64,000 bases of DNA from Sthenelais limicola (GCA_942159475.1 OW804098.1:9526406-9590405), one strand, 5' to 3'; numbered from the stretch's first letter, positions 1 through 9,834 are shown. Numbers and translations are program-made. The notes: generated by a model from the letters alone, not told the origin.

Positions 1-45
1 AGTATATACAGTGATATTATGACATGGTAACACAATATGTAGACT

Positions 46-105
46 GAGTTAGCATTATGCTATTATTATTATTGTTGCTGTCATTGTTATACATGCTATT
101 CTGAA
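46..105 (-). repeat. 3' UTR and trinucleotide tail of the LINE
   Basis: Read on the minus strand, the LINE ORF stop is followed by about 25 nt of unique sequence, then AACAATGACAGCAACAATAA and a run of ATA triplets ending near position 60. Short 3' UTRs ending in a simple repeat instead of poly(A) are usual in the CR1/L2 branch of the Jockey superfamily. I could not define a target-site duplication because the 5' end of the element is uncertain. Confidence 0.6.
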
Positions 106-3006
106 CTATTTTATAGTATGTTCCCAGTAGCTTCTGAGCTCTTTTTTGGTCTCCAGCCTATGTGCTGCAGTGGGTAGAGAGTTCCAAGTTGAGATGGCTT
201 TGAAGATGAAACTGTTTTTGTAAAATGATGTTTTGGGTGTGTTTGTCTGCAGATTTATTCTATTTTCTGCGTGACTTCTAGTTGGTATATGTCTATTATC
301 TAAGTTATCGAGCGTATGGGTGAGGTAGAAGGCCGCTTCTAAGATGTGTAGCTTGGCTCTGTCTTCATTTTTTAGGATTCCCAACTCATCATATTTCCCA
401 TCTACATTTGTTCTTTTTTGCAGTTTTAATACATGTCGTATCGAGGAATTTAGGAGTGTGTGTATTCTTTTTAACAGCTTTTGGGAGGATGAATGGTAAA
501 ATATATCACCGTAATCTATCAGTGGGATGATAAGCATCTTTACTATGTCGATTTTTACTTTTTTGTTCAGAATGTAGCTTGCTTTTCGTAATAAGTTGAC
601 TTTCCATTTTACTTTATTTATGACTATTTGTAAGTGTTCCTGGAAATTTAGCTTTTCATCAATGACCAGTCCCAGATACTTGTAATTATTGACTCTTGCC
701 AGGGTCTCTGTTCCTAGTGTTAGATATTGTTTTTGTACTTCAGGTTTTTTATGACGACCTATGTCAAATTGTATATATTGCGTTTTAGATACGTTCATGG
801 AAATCTTATTGATTTTACACCATGTGTGGATCTGGTCTAAGTTGTTTTGTAGGTGTTGGTACATTTCTATTTCATTTTTGTTGCTGTTAATGAGAACTGT
901 ATCGTCAGCGTAGTGTTGTATGGTGGAGTTTTCTATTATTTCGTTCAGGTCATTTATATATATTGAGAAGAGAATCGGGCCTAAAATTGTACCCTGAGGT
1001 ACGCCAAAAGTGATTGTTTCTTGCTTGGATAGGAGACCATTAATTTTGACAATTTGTTTTCGGTTGAATAGATAATTTTTGAACCAAATGTTTGTATTTC
1101 CTGTTATTCCATATTTTTCTAATTTAGTTAATAGCTTTTCGTGATGAACCGTGTCAAACGCTTTCTTAAAATCTAAAAAAACGGCCGAGGTGAATTTTGT
1201 TTCATTTAGGCTATTATAGACTATATGTAATAGGTCTATATGGGCCTGGTTTACTGATCTGCCTTTTCTAAACCCATACTGCTTTGTGTAGTAATGATTG
1301 TTATTTTCTAGATGTTCGGATAATTGATTTTGTATAACTTTTTCGAGAATTTTTGCTGGCATTGGTATGCCTGAGATAGGTCGGAAGTTGTTTGTATTTG
1401 TTTTCGAGCCACTTTTATGCAAGGGGGTTACGACAGCTGATTTGAAAGCTACTGGGACTATACTAGTACTCAATGATAGATTGACAATATGTGTGAACTG
1501 GAATACCATTGCTCCAATACACTCTTTCAGAACCTTTCCTGGTATATTTTCGACTCCGGAGCTCTTATGAGGATCAATTTTTTTCAGGATATTCAGAACT
1601 TCTTTTGGGGATACTAGTCTGAAATCCATTTTCATATTGTTATTATTTACAGTTGGCTGAGTGGCTTGTTTTTTTTGAGACTTTTGTAAGACTTCAGTTT
1701 CTTGGACTGAGGGTTCACCAATATTGTTGGCAAGTGTTGGTCCCACTTTTACAAAGAAATTATTGAATATGTCAGGAACCTGTCCAGGAGCGACTTGCTT
1801 CCCTTCTTCATCAACTAATTGAGTTTCAGTCGCCTGTTTTGATTTTTCGGGACAAATTACATTATTAATTGATCTCCAGAGAGCTCTGGGGTCGTTTTTG
1901 TTTGACTCAAGTTTATTGCTTATCAGCATATTCTTCCTATTCCTACACATAGTATTGACTCTGTTTCTCAGATTTTTTGCACGAGTGAGAATCTCTCTGT
2001 CATTTTTTGCCTTTGCCAGCCTAAATAATTTGTCCCTTTCATTCATCAAGGATGTAATCTCTTTTGTTAGCCATTCTGGCTTTTTTCTGATATTATTAAA
2101 TTGCTTCATGGGGCACATTCTATCGAAGTAGAGATTTATTCTGTTGAGCATGGTGTCCCAACAAGCATCTGGGTCTGTACTAAGATAGAAGTTCTCCCAT
2201 TCAAGGTTGACCAATATCTCATTTAGGATTTTTTGGTCCAGCCCTTTCATATTTCGTGCAAAATATCTGTTATTCGTATAGCTAGTTCTTTCTTTTTTAA
2301 TAAGTAAATAGGTGGGAAAATGGTCGGATGAGGAATTTTCAATGACCCCTGACGATTGAACATTGTTGGAGTTAGTGTACATGTGGTCTATTATTGAGAT
2401 AGATCTAAGGGTTGTCCTTGTGGGTGTTGATATAAATTGAGTGAGTTGATATTTTTCCATATGGGCTTTCAGGTTTGCCGATTGGCTTTTGTTTTCTAGT
2501 AGGTCAATGTTAAAATCGCCTGTGACGATTAATTGATGTTTAGAATTTAGGTTAGATAGACTACTTTCCATTTGCTCCAAGAATGCTTCAATCCCTCCGG
2601 TCGGGGGTCTATAGATAGAAACAATAATGTATGGGGTTGTGTGTTTAACTTTTAGCACAACTGGCAGAAGTTCAATATCCTTATTACTTAACGCCAGGTG
2701 CGCATAAGTATCACAGTCATAATTATACTTCTTATTGATATACATACATAGGCCTCCGCCTTTCTTTCTTACTTTCCTATCCTGTCTGACTAATTCATAC
2801 TCGTCTATGGTGAAATTATTTGAGTGGTTATTACTATTTAGCCACGTCTCAGTTAGGCACATGACACTAATATTACTCTTAGACGCCTCGATGCATTGCT
2901 GCAGATTGTTTAAATTTTTTTGCAGGCTTCTAATGTTCCAGTTAAAAATAGTTAAACCTTTCATTTTTGCAAATGGTTCGAAGGAGGGTAACACATTTGA
3001 ACTCAT
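106..3006 (-). CDS. LINE ORF2: endonuclease-reverse transcriptase, intact
   Basis: A 966-residue ORF without stops or frameshifts encodes the enzyme for target-primed reverse transcription of a non-LTR retrotransposon. The N-terminal apurinic-type endonuclease spans about residues 18-240: the ETW block (E near 53), SIYRPPTG (130-137), TGDFNID (162-168) and the C-terminal SDH (227-229). The reverse transcriptase spans about residues 465-760: FRPISGIP (541-548), QYGFRKGRS, FLDFKKAFDTV (610-620), GVPQGTILGP (668-677) and the catalytic YADD (699-702). The C-terminus has the usual F..ISTWNSLP motif. The start ATG at 3006 follows a stop-rich region, and the endonuclease begins about 17 residues in, so the length is complete. 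The arrangement fits the CR1/L2/Jockey group; the exact clade cannot be fixed by eye. An uninterrupted frame suggests a young copy. The NADAR ORF lies upstream on the same strand. Confidence 0.95.
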   Translation of the reverse strand: MSSNVLPSFEPFAKMKGLTIFNWNIRSLQKNLNNLQQCIEASKSNISVMCLTETWLNSNNHSNNFTIDEYELVRQDRKVRKKGGGLCMYINKKYNYDCDTYAHLALSNKDIELLPVVLKVKHTTPYIIVSIYRPPTGGIEAFLEQMESSLSNLNSKHQLIVTGDFNIDLLENKSQSANLKAHMEKYQLTQFISTPTRTTLRSISIIDHMYTNSNNVQSSGVIENSSSDHFPTYLLIKKERTSYTNNRYFARNMKGLDQKILNEILVNLEWENFYLSTDPDACWDTMLNRINLYFDRMCPMKQFNNIRKKPEWLTKEITSLMNERDKLFRLAKAKNDREILTRAKNLRNRVNTMCRNRKNMLISNKLESNKNDPRALWRSINNVICPEKSKQATETQLVDEEGKQVAPGQVPDIFNNFFVKVGPTLANNIGEPSVQETEVLQKSQKKQATQPTVNNNNMKMDFRLVSPKEVLNILKKIDPHKSSGVENIPGKVLKECIGAMVFQFTHIVNLSLSTSIVPVAFKSAVVTPLHKSGSKTNTNNFRPISGIPMPAKILEKVIQNQLSEHLENNNHYYTKQYGFRKGRSVNQAHIDLLHIVYNSLNETKFTSAVFLDFKKAFDTVHHEKLLTKLEKYGITGNTNIWFKNYLFNRKQIVKINGLLSKQETITFGVPQGTILGPILFSIYINDLNEIIENSTIQHYADDTVLINSNKNEIEMYQHLQNNLDQIHTWCKINKISMNVSKTQYIQFDIGRHKKPEVQKQYLTLGTETLARVNNYKYLGLVIDEKLNFQEHLQIVINKVKWKVNLLRKASYILNKKVKIDIVKMLIIPLIDYGDIFYHSSSQKLLKRIHTLLNSSIRHVLKLQKRTNVDGKYDELGILKNEDRAKLHILEAAFYLTHTLDNLDNRHIPTRSHAENRINLQTNTPKTSFYKNSFIFKAISTWNSLPTAAHRLETKKELRSYWEHTIK

Positions 3007-3740
3007 TTCTTATGAGATGTGGTAACAATACTAGAGAGGTTTTAGCGGTAACAGACAGCTTATTTGTGTATTGGGTTTAGGTTCATTGATAATTATGCTT
3101 GATACAGCAGTTTCATAGTTATAAATGTTAGACAAAAGTCACTGACATATCTTGGCTAATACTCCATTATTGCAATGAGATATGATACACTTATGACACT
3201 CAATGATAGGTAATTAAGTTAAAGATTAAACGTGTGGTATGGCACTTACGTCAGTTCATAAGAGATCATGGAGATGTACAGGTCGACTTGGGCTAGTATA
3301 TCATTGTTTAAATGTAATAAAATATAATTACATGGGTAAGTACATGCCATTTAGGTAGGTATTGTACAGGTTTGAGCAGTTATAGTACCTCATTTACAAT
3401 GTTCTAACTCTGATTTGGGTGATAGTATATTTTTCAACATCACTCTCGCGCTGACTAAGGCAAAAGAATGCTAGTTATAATAATGATAGGGATTTGTATC
3501 ACCGTTGTTGAGGTAGGTTATTTTGTTCGGGACGGACAGTATAATTGGGTTTTAACTCTACATTAATACTTGGAGGAAGATGGTATTTCCTTAGTCTATT
3601 TGATATAGCACCTGTGCCTGTCACGGTCACATTTTTATGTCTGAGTACTTGCGAGTGGGCGATAATAGGGCACTCAGGTCTCAGTTCTAGATATCAGACT
3701 TTAGGTTTTGTAAATTAAGATGTAATAGTTCTTATCTGTC
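3007..3740 (-). other. Non-coding spacer between NADAR ORF and LINE ORF2
   Basis: About 730 nt with stops in all minus-strand frames and no recognisable domain. It may be the 5' UTR or inter-ORF region of the LINE, or flanking DNA separating two unrelated elements. No obvious promoter, repeat or splice signal was found. Confidence 0.4.
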
Positions 3741-4283
3741 TCATGGTCTGCTTGTGGAGGTGAGGTGATTCTTGATTTGTGTGATCATCTCCCCTTGGAC
3801 GTTCTTGCCTGGGAAGTGTTTCGATGACATACGTTGTTGTTCACTGAGGTTGGGGAATCGGAGGCCGGCTCCCCACTTCCTGTCCATAGTTACCTCGAAG
3901 AAATATTCGGCCGGCTCATCCATGAGTTTTCTAGCGAGGTGTTTGTTTTGTTCAAACTTCTTTAGAATTAATCCATATAATAAATCCTCTTCATAGTATA
4001 GGAAATCCTCATCAGGCGTGATTTCTCTGGCAAGGATCTTTGCTCCATACGCAGAGGTTGCCTCTCTTATTCTATAGGCCACTCCGGCCCTTCCCGCGCT
4101 GGTTGCCTTCAAGCTCTGATAGGCATGTTCTACTGATTTATAAGTTGTGCCGTCATGATTTATAGGGGCTTTATAGAAGTTGGATAAGTAACTGTGCTCA
4201 CCGTAGTAACCAGTTGTCCATGCAGAATATATAATTCTATACGGTAAGACAATTTCGCAGAATTTATTTTGATCAAGCAGTCT
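3741..4283 (-). CDS. NADAR-domain protein (YbiA/DUF1768-like)
   Basis: The minus-strand frame is open for 180 codons after an in-frame TAG at 4284-4286 and ends in TGA at 3741-3743. It carries the NADAR signature in order: YGEHSYLSNFYKAP, then DGTTYKSVEHAYQSLKA holding the conserved Glu-His and Gln, then ILKKFEQN, then DRKWGAGLRF (the family's D..WG.G), then a terminal GKNVQGEMITQI block. NADAR enzymes are N-glycosidases acting on riboflavin intermediates, and some remove ADP-ribose from guanine in nucleic acid. The region just before the open frame contains no Met, and a second frame at 4286-4342 begins with ATG, so a frameshift or splice junction at the N-terminus is likely. It shares strand and order with the LINE ORF2 734 nt downstream and the small ORF 105 nt upstream. 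The domain call is confident; membership of the LINE is inference. Confidence 0.85.
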   Translation of the reverse strand, partial: RLLDQNKFCEIVLPYRIIYSAWTTGYYGEHSYLSNFYKAPINHDGTTYKSVEHAYQSLKATSAGRAGVAYRIREATSAYGAKILAREITPDEDFLYYEEDLLYGLILKKFEQNKHLARKLMDEPAEYFFEVTMDRKWGAGLRFPNLSEQQRMSSKHFPGKNVQGEMITQIKNHLTSTSRP

Positions 4284-4387
4284 CTAAAATTGGAGAAAAA
4301 TTCTGTGGTACCATAACACGACATTAAATGTATTGTAACCACCCACGTGATAACAAGTAAAATACAGGCTTATACCATCCGTTACTA

Positions 4388-4859
4388 TTATATTTTGTGG
4401 TAAGTCTTAATTAGGTCTTCTGCTACTCCACGTCGGAGGGCTGGAGATAAATGACAACCGTCATCATCTAATAGGTGATAGTAAGTTGAGTACATGGATC
4501 TCAATGTGGTTTTGTGCTTCCTTCGAGCCCTGTGGTGGTGTACAAGGTTGCAGAAATAGGGAGTAGGAACGTGGTGAAGTTTGTTTCGTAACTTTACTGC
4601 ATTGTTGAATGCTATAACTTCTCTGTCCAACAGTTCTTGGTCCTCCTCTATAGCATTCAATTTGCTGACTGTTAAGATTTTCCTTAAGGAGCTTGTATAA
4701 TTGGCGACGTGTTGGTTGTAAGTTACTAATTTCAAACCGATAGTCGGTCCAAAAATTATGGTTGGCGGAGGCATGGTTGTGGGATAGTAGGACACTATTA
4801 GTTGACTAGCCTGTTCCATCTGGTCTGTAGCATCGGTATCGACCTCTGTTTCACTCATA
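4388..4859 (-). CDS. Small ORF, possible SGNH-hydrolase-like C-terminal half
   Basis: An ORF of about 156 residues from ATG at 4859 (two upstream in-frame codons could extend it to 4873). The N-terminal 25 residues are acidic. The centre has a PPPTIIFGPTIGL strand-like stretch and a basic HHHRARRKHK patch. The C-terminus has DDDGCHLSPALRRG, which resembles the Asp-x-x-His catalytic block of SGNH/GDSL esterases, a domain known in ORF1 of CR1-like LINEs. The serine block and GxND block of a complete SGNH fold are not present, so this would be a remnant, a divergent relative or the last part of a larger protein. It lies directly upstream of the NADAR ORF on the same strand. I do not recognise it with certainty. 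Confidence 0.45.
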
Positions 4860-5225
4860 AAACGTAAACCCACTTCCTTCGTCAGCGGACATTACATGGA
4901 AATGGACATTACATGGAAATGGACATATACATCTACTGATAGCTCTTCCAGTAAGCCCTTAAATAAAGAAAATAAATACAATGTTCTGTCATAAGATAGA
5001 CATATTAATCAATATTATTACAACATGTTGCTCTATTTTTCCGAGGATAACTCTACAATGTATAGTTACATATTCGGTTGATCAATTATTTTAAAATACC
5101 TAAACAGTACTCTTGGTCATTTACGAGTATTATTCAAGATTTGTTATTGAGCTTATGTGAATAAAACAGTGTTTCAGTGTGTACTGTTTTGTTTTGCATA
5201 GAATACACTATGCAGTTACAATTTT
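4860..5225. other. AT-rich stretch with a short direct repeat
   Basis: GGACATTACATGGAAAT is repeated in tandem at about 4887-4922, just 5' of the small ORF. The rest is AT-rich with no gene, inverted repeat or splice-signal pattern that I can support. If the ORFs above form one element, its 5' end should lie here. Confidence 0.4.
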
Positions 5226-5237
5226 GCTATTCGTTGT

Positions 5238-5890
5238 TCAATTCAATTCAATTCAGAGATTCTTTTATTTGCTGATGGTATTACAAAACAGGTAGTTCAA
5301 TGTCTGGTCACAGGGACAGGCCCCTGAGACCAGTTCTTCCAGAGAGTGCCTTGTTAATTTCTAGATTTCTAGATTTCGGGTACAAAAGTACTTTAAAGTA
5401 TGAAGAGTCAGAAAAATCCCCCCCACCCCCTGAACGATATTGGTGCGACATAGCAGTATTTTATAAAACCATATTCACCATATTCGTTACCGTTGAACAG
5501 AAAATTTTTCTCCCATCGCTTTATCGATTTTACATTCCAGCACTACATACCTGTGAGTTGACATTCATAAAGTAGAAAATTACATCTACTAATACTATGA
5601 TAGCAAAAACTATCATCTTACTCTTATCCCTCTTCTTGCTTCACTTTCAAGTAAGGGTCAAAATCTAAAAAGTATTTGTTTTTTAGATATCCTCTAAATT
5701 CTTTCAAGGTAGGGATAACTTGAATTTTCTCCGGAGGGTTATTCCAAAGGGAAGTTAATTGATATACATAAGATTTTTTAAAAGTCTCCACCCTTGGGTG
5801 TGGCACTCTTAATATTTTCCCTAACACAAGGTTCAAGTTTCTGTTATCAATATATTTCTTATCTCGAGATTTAATGAAAGCCAAGTTTAA
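5238..5890 (-). mobile_element. 5'-truncated LINE 3' end with (TTGAA)n tail
   Basis: The frame at 5624-5884 encodes a typical LINE C-terminus: VPHPRVETFKKSYVYQ followed by LWNNPPEKIQVIPTLKEF, the F..Y.LWN.LP...i...s...F pattern of Jockey/CR1/L2 ORF2 proteins. A UTR of about 370 nt follows and ends, on the minus strand, in AATAAAAGAATCTCTGAATT and a (TTGAA)n pentamer run at 5238-5256. Nothing homologous lies upstream of 5890, so this is a 5'-truncated, dead copy. It is a different family from the LINE at 106-3006, judging by its tail and C-terminal sequence. The same pentamer tail recurs at 14127 and 31950. Confidence 0.75.
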
Positions 5891-6018
5891 CAGATGAGCA
5901 TCTCTTCTTGTTTAGGGAAGATCACACATTTCCTCCACATTTCCTCCACTTTCTATATTTCCTATTCACCAGGGAATGGACTTGGGGAACAAGTCAAAAG
6001 CACCCCTAGTAGAGTTTT

Positions 6019-6379
6019 GCCTCAAGGCATCCTCTAATCCACGATACCACCCGGCATTCACTTGCCACTAAAGGGCTCCAAATTGGGAATACTAATACAG
6101 GTACTCAAATGATGTTGACCTCTCTGATATGGCATAAAATTTGTATTCCACTTTATATATACCCATCATTATTAAAGAATAAGAAAAAAGAGTTTTAATT
6201 GAGCAATAATATTCTTGAATATTGTTTCTCTTGCAGGAAACTTATGACATGAAGCCAGAGAATCAGAACCCAGAAAAAGTAGCCTCCTTCAATGTTCCCT
6301 GGCCCACTGTTATTTCTAAATTAACCCCTTGTGAATAAGTTGATATTTTTTAAATTAGCTAATATATTTCTACTTACAG
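6019..6379 (+). other. Intron segment of GNAT paralogue 1 with decoy exon
   Basis: From CTAGTAGAGTTTTGCCTCAA onward this matches the intron of gene A starting at 17682, and marks the left boundary of the tandem duplication. At 6237-6333, after a good acceptor (TTTCTCTTGCAG), there is a second, decayed version of the start of the terminal exon, reading ETYDMKPENQNPEKVASFNV and stopping within 33 codons. It is either a relic of exon duplication or an alternative terminal exon giving a truncated protein. It contains the uninterrupted ACTTTAT site that is filled by a 5-kb element in gene A. Confidence 0.65.
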
Positions 6380-7012
6380 GAGACCTATGAGATTGAACCA
6401 TTAAACAGAGACCCAGTAAAGGTGGCCTCCCTCAACATACCCTGGCCCACCGCTGTTCCCCAGTTACCTCATCTCTCATGGAGAGGCATGAGGCTCTCAG
6501 TTCAGCCTCCATCTGTGGACGAGGCACTCCAAGTTGAGGAAATGTTCAGAGAAGCAGCAAAGGAGGGACAAGGTTTTGCCATTGATGAGTTCAACACTGA
6601 TGGCTTCCTCAACAGAAGGCTCTATCTAAAGTCACACATGGCCGTAGTGAAGTCTTCTGAAGATGTGGCAGTCAAGGCTGCATTAATATTTGGTCCTTCA
6701 AGTGTATGCAGAGATAAAACAACCACCCAAGTGACTTGTTACATGGTTGTAAAGAAGTCAGAGAGAGGGAAAGGCCTTGGTACAGCCCTACTGGAATTTG
6801 GCCTAGAGAACATGAGAGCATTTGATTACAGCGCGGTACTGACCGATGTTTTTGTTACTTGTGAGAGCATGGTGAGAATATTGCACAGAAGTGGGTTTGT
6901 TGTGACTGGGTCCATCCCCAATGCAGGGGTGGTTATGGGGTATGGGAGAACCAACACTCTGCTCATGTACAAGCCAATTGTCAACATCAAATCTACACAC
7001 AGTAAAATATGA
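6380..7012 (+). CDS. GNAT acetyltransferase paralogue 1, terminal exon (C-terminal GNAT domain)
   Basis: The exon opens at acceptor TTCTACTTACAG|GAGACC and encodes 210 residues to TGA; AATAAA follows at 7036. It holds a complete GNAT fold: the acetyl-CoA pyrophosphate loop RGKGLG in KKSERGKGLGTALL, a beta-bulge strand before it (VTCYMVV), and a motif B-like SMVRILHRSGFVVTG. GNAT enzymes transfer acetyl groups to amines. The tail (LTDVFV..ES..ILHRSGF...G.IPNAG...G) resembles fungal Mpr1-type amino-acid-analogue acetyltransferases; this is family-level inference. No partner first exon was found in 1-6019, so the gene is headless here or begins left of the window. Compared with gene A exon 2 there are about a dozen amino-acid differences and no disruptions, so the copy is either recent or under constraint. 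Confidence 0.8.
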   Translation, partial: ETYEIEPLNRDPVKVASLNIPWPTAVPQLPHLSWRGMRLSVQPPSVDEALQVEEMFREAAKEGQGFAIDEFNTDGFLNRRLYLKSHMAVVKSSEDVAVKAALIFGPSSVCRDKTTTQVTCYMVVKKSERGKGLGTALLEFGLENMRAFDYSAVLTDVFVTCESMVRILHRSGFVVTGSIPNAGVVMGYGRTNTLLMYKPIVNIKSTHSKI

Positions 7013-7867
7013 AGTGACATTAAAACATAAACATGAATAAATGTTTTTTTAAAAAATATAATTGTACAATTTTCAATTACATACACTTACTTAATAATAA
7101 TATATATTAACACAAGAGATAATTCATTGTGCTTTGACATAAATTGCTAAACTTTGAGATTTCAAATATTTCAACGTAATCTTTCAATGTCCAATACAAC
7201 ATAAAACTCTTAAAGCTTCATCTCGATGTTACTTTTATATTCACAAACTTGATGTATAAATTCCTAATTTCCCTTCATTTTGGGCTTACAGGAAGATCTA
7301 TAAGTAGAAGTCCTTGGTCCATTTCTGTAACATTTTTATTACTGAATAAACATTCTATATATAATCTGCTGTCGTCCCACAGGGCACTGCCCTGGGTCTT
7401 CTTATGTCTCTGGTATACATTGATAACTTGCACCGGGGCATACAACATTATGATATTCAATACTTTGCCAATGGCACAGTGGTGTATGCAACCGGGGATA
7501 ATTAGGCAGAGAACCATGCAAAGCAACAGGATGATCTGTACAGGGGAGTCTGTAGTAAAACAGATAAAATATCCCTGAACATAAAGAAAACCAAGGTTTT
7601 GACCATACAAAACAAAAGAGCAAATAAAACAGAAAACCAAATCCCAGAAATAACCATCAATGCAGAAAACCTGATAACACATCAACATACATCAGAGTGG
7701 ACATAGACAATACCCTATCGTTTTAATATTATGTAGAAAGAAGAATAAAGCAGCCCCTGTCACGAGTCTAAGCCCTCAGTAAGATGTCCAGGGCCCCATC
7801 AACAGACACAATAATAACACTCTATAAAATGACCATTAGACCCATCCTGGAATACAGGGATACCATT

Positions 7868-8104
7868 TGGGTCAGATTTCCTGAAAATCTACAATTCAAC
7901 TTCGCCAATCTTCTCATATAACCCAAATTTCAGACAAAAATAAAGTTCAAAATACAGTTCAACCTAACCAAACAGATTGCTAGAATCAATGCAATGCTGA
8001 ATATTCTTGAATTTACCTAGTATTGACCAAATTGCAGCCTAATTTAGCAGAATTTACTAAATATGTACAGCTGCCAATTGTACATTATCTGAAAATCTGA
8101 CCCA
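7868..8104. mobile_element. MITE-1 copy (reference description)
   Basis: MITE-1 is a non-autonomous DNA element of about 235 bp with no coding capacity. Its ends are inverted repeats starting GGGTCAGATTTTCAGAAAAT followed by GTACAATT. One side continues GGCAGCTCTACACATTTAGT and the other CGCCTTCACCAATCCTCTCA, which gives an orientation. Elsewhere in this window its ends and a 4-bp, A/T-rich target-site duplication are proven by paired empty sites. This copy has diverged ends (GGGTCAGATTTCCTGAAAAT) and sits inside the LINE relic. Confidence 0.85.
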
Positions 8105-8134
8105 TTTCCAATTTGCACCAAAACAGACCCTTAA

Positions 8135-8587
8135 GGTGACTCAGTACTGAAATTCAAAACTTATGGATTTCCCCAATTTTTAACCAATGAAACTTGACAT
8201 GAAATAATGATTATTGAGTGGAACAAAATATAGATCAACAGGCTATTTTTCATGCTATGGTGGTATGGAAATAGAGAATATCCATCAGAGTAATTTTACT
8301 ACACTTAAGAAATTCATTTTGATAATTTTTTTGAAATGGTGATGACATGATTTCAGACATCAAATTTCACCCAGACATTCAACTTATATACACTTATCAT
8401 CAGAATCGTTTCCCCCAACATTCTCACTTTACTCCCTGGAAGTCCCCTAGCGACAGTAAGTGGAGATTATTGGTTTCTGATTGTTATCAGTGTTTATAGA
8501 AATAAATACAAATGAATAAAATATGGTGATAATTGCAACCGGCTACTACTGCTCAGTGGTTGGTTTCAAGATCTCTACTTAGTCACC
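8135..8587. mobile_element. Element of 453 bp with TTAA target duplication
   Basis: Inverted ends GGTGACTCAGTACTGAAATT and, on the other strand, GGTGACTAAGTAGAGATCTT are each flanked by TTAA (8131-8134 and 8588-8591). Removing the insert restores a continuous LINE relic. A TTAA duplication points to the piggyBac or Kolobok superfamilies; the tip does not decide which. No ORF of note is inside. Confidence 0.6.
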
Positions 8588-8870
8588 TTAAGAGAATATC
8601 TACTTTCGAAAACAGAATCATTCAGCTATCCTTTAGATTGCAGAAAAGGGCAAACGTAGATCATTTCCATGATGAGGCAAACCTACAACAACCTCACATC
8701 AGACAAATACATCTACTACAGAAAGCATAATGTGAGACAAAAACACAGACTAAAACTGACAAACAAAACATAGACCTGAGAAATCTATCAAAGGGCCCCA
8801 TTCTCATAATGCCGACCCCCAAATCAGGAAACTTTAAGAAGTCTTTCTTGTACCAGGCACCTATACCCTG

Positions 8871-9600
8871 TATTATTACATATGTACATGATTTTGAGTG
8901 CGTGATTCGGGGGTGCGATTAGAAATCTCGTATCACATACATATGTGATTACAACCAAACTACTTTCAAGCATCACATGGCTTGATCTGACCAATGAGAA
9001 GCCAGAATAAAAACGACTGCTTGACCCGCTTTTTTAGTGACAGCATCAATGCTGGCACGGCCGTACGTTCGCTTATTTCAAGTGACCAGCAACAAACAGC
9101 AAGATGTGTATTTGCCAGAGCTAACATCAGCGGTGGAAGTTTTATTCTCCATGTTGAGAAGTAATTTGAGTAATATGATATGTATTGCTTATTTAATGTC
9201 TAAATAAAGACTAAAGTTATGGTTTCTTGACATTTTTTGTGAACGTATCATGACTTGGTAACCAGTGAGAGAAAAAATAATCCCCCCCCTGAAGAATTTC
9301 AAGCGATATATTGAGATCCATAAGGTAGAAAACCAAATGCATAACTTTAATGTCCAGTTCAAGTTATATTTATTCCGAAGAAATCAGACGTAGAAAGATA
9401 TATTAAAGAAAAATCGATTGCATATCTCACAATGAAGCCATGGTAGTAAAAAGTCTAAGCGCGCAATGATATAACTTACTTCTGCCATCATGGCTTCCGC
9501 TGTCATGTTCGTTCAAGACCGATGTCCGCAAACTCGATGGAAACCAAGGTAAAATGTCATTAAAATCGTCTTTCTCTTGTTGATTTAATATGAAATAAAT
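8871..9600. other. No gene seen
   Basis: Contains scattered short palindromic bits (ACATATGTAC near 8878; ATACATATGTGATTAC near 8937), a C-run at about 9283, and no ORF or repeat boundary that I can support. Confidence 0.4.
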
Positions 9601-9723
9601 ATTAAATAGCCCGATGTCGATGTCAAATCGATGTCGGGTCAAATCGCACTCCACCCCTTCGAGGTGTCGTGCGATTTGACCCGATGTTGAGGTCGATTTG
9701 ACATCAACATCGGGCTATTTAAT
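9601..9723. mobile_element. Hairpin foldback element
   Basis: A 123-bp near-palindrome: ATTAAATAGCCCGATGTCGA begins the left arm and its inverse closes the right arm, with roughly 50-bp arms around a loop of about 20 nt. Minor mismatches and one small length difference show age. It is probably a foldback MITE; no target duplication beyond the terminal ATT could be assigned. Confidence 0.6.
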
Positions 9724-9834
9724 GAAATTTTATGAAATTTACACAAGCTACAATATGGATGACTGCAATCTTGCAATTTTTGGTAAAAATGTTGCCAAAT
9801 ATTTGGAAGTCAGATTTCAATCAAATCTATCCCA

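Larger units (their letters stand above)
7369..8870 (+). pseudogene. Decayed LINE reverse transcriptase, interrupted by two MITEs
   Basis: The sequence starts with a recognisable reverse-transcriptase block (VVPQGTALGPL, then a YIDNL-like stretch and degraded DIQYFANGTVVYA in place of YADDT). It continues with frameshifts and stops to about 7867 and resumes at 8592-8870 with QKRANVDHFHDEANL and KGPILIMPTPKSGNFKKSFLYQAP, a LINE C-terminal pattern. The gap is filled by MITE-1 (7868-8104) and a TTAA element (8135-8587). The same relic is present beside gene A (24541-25395), so it predates the segmental duplication. Confidence 0.7.

Noticed and set aside
6803..7086. Minus-strand ORFs opposite the GNAT exon (also 23518-23805 and the plus-strand ORF 32690-32950)
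   Set aside because: Antisense shadows present in all paralogues because the sense exon is conserved.
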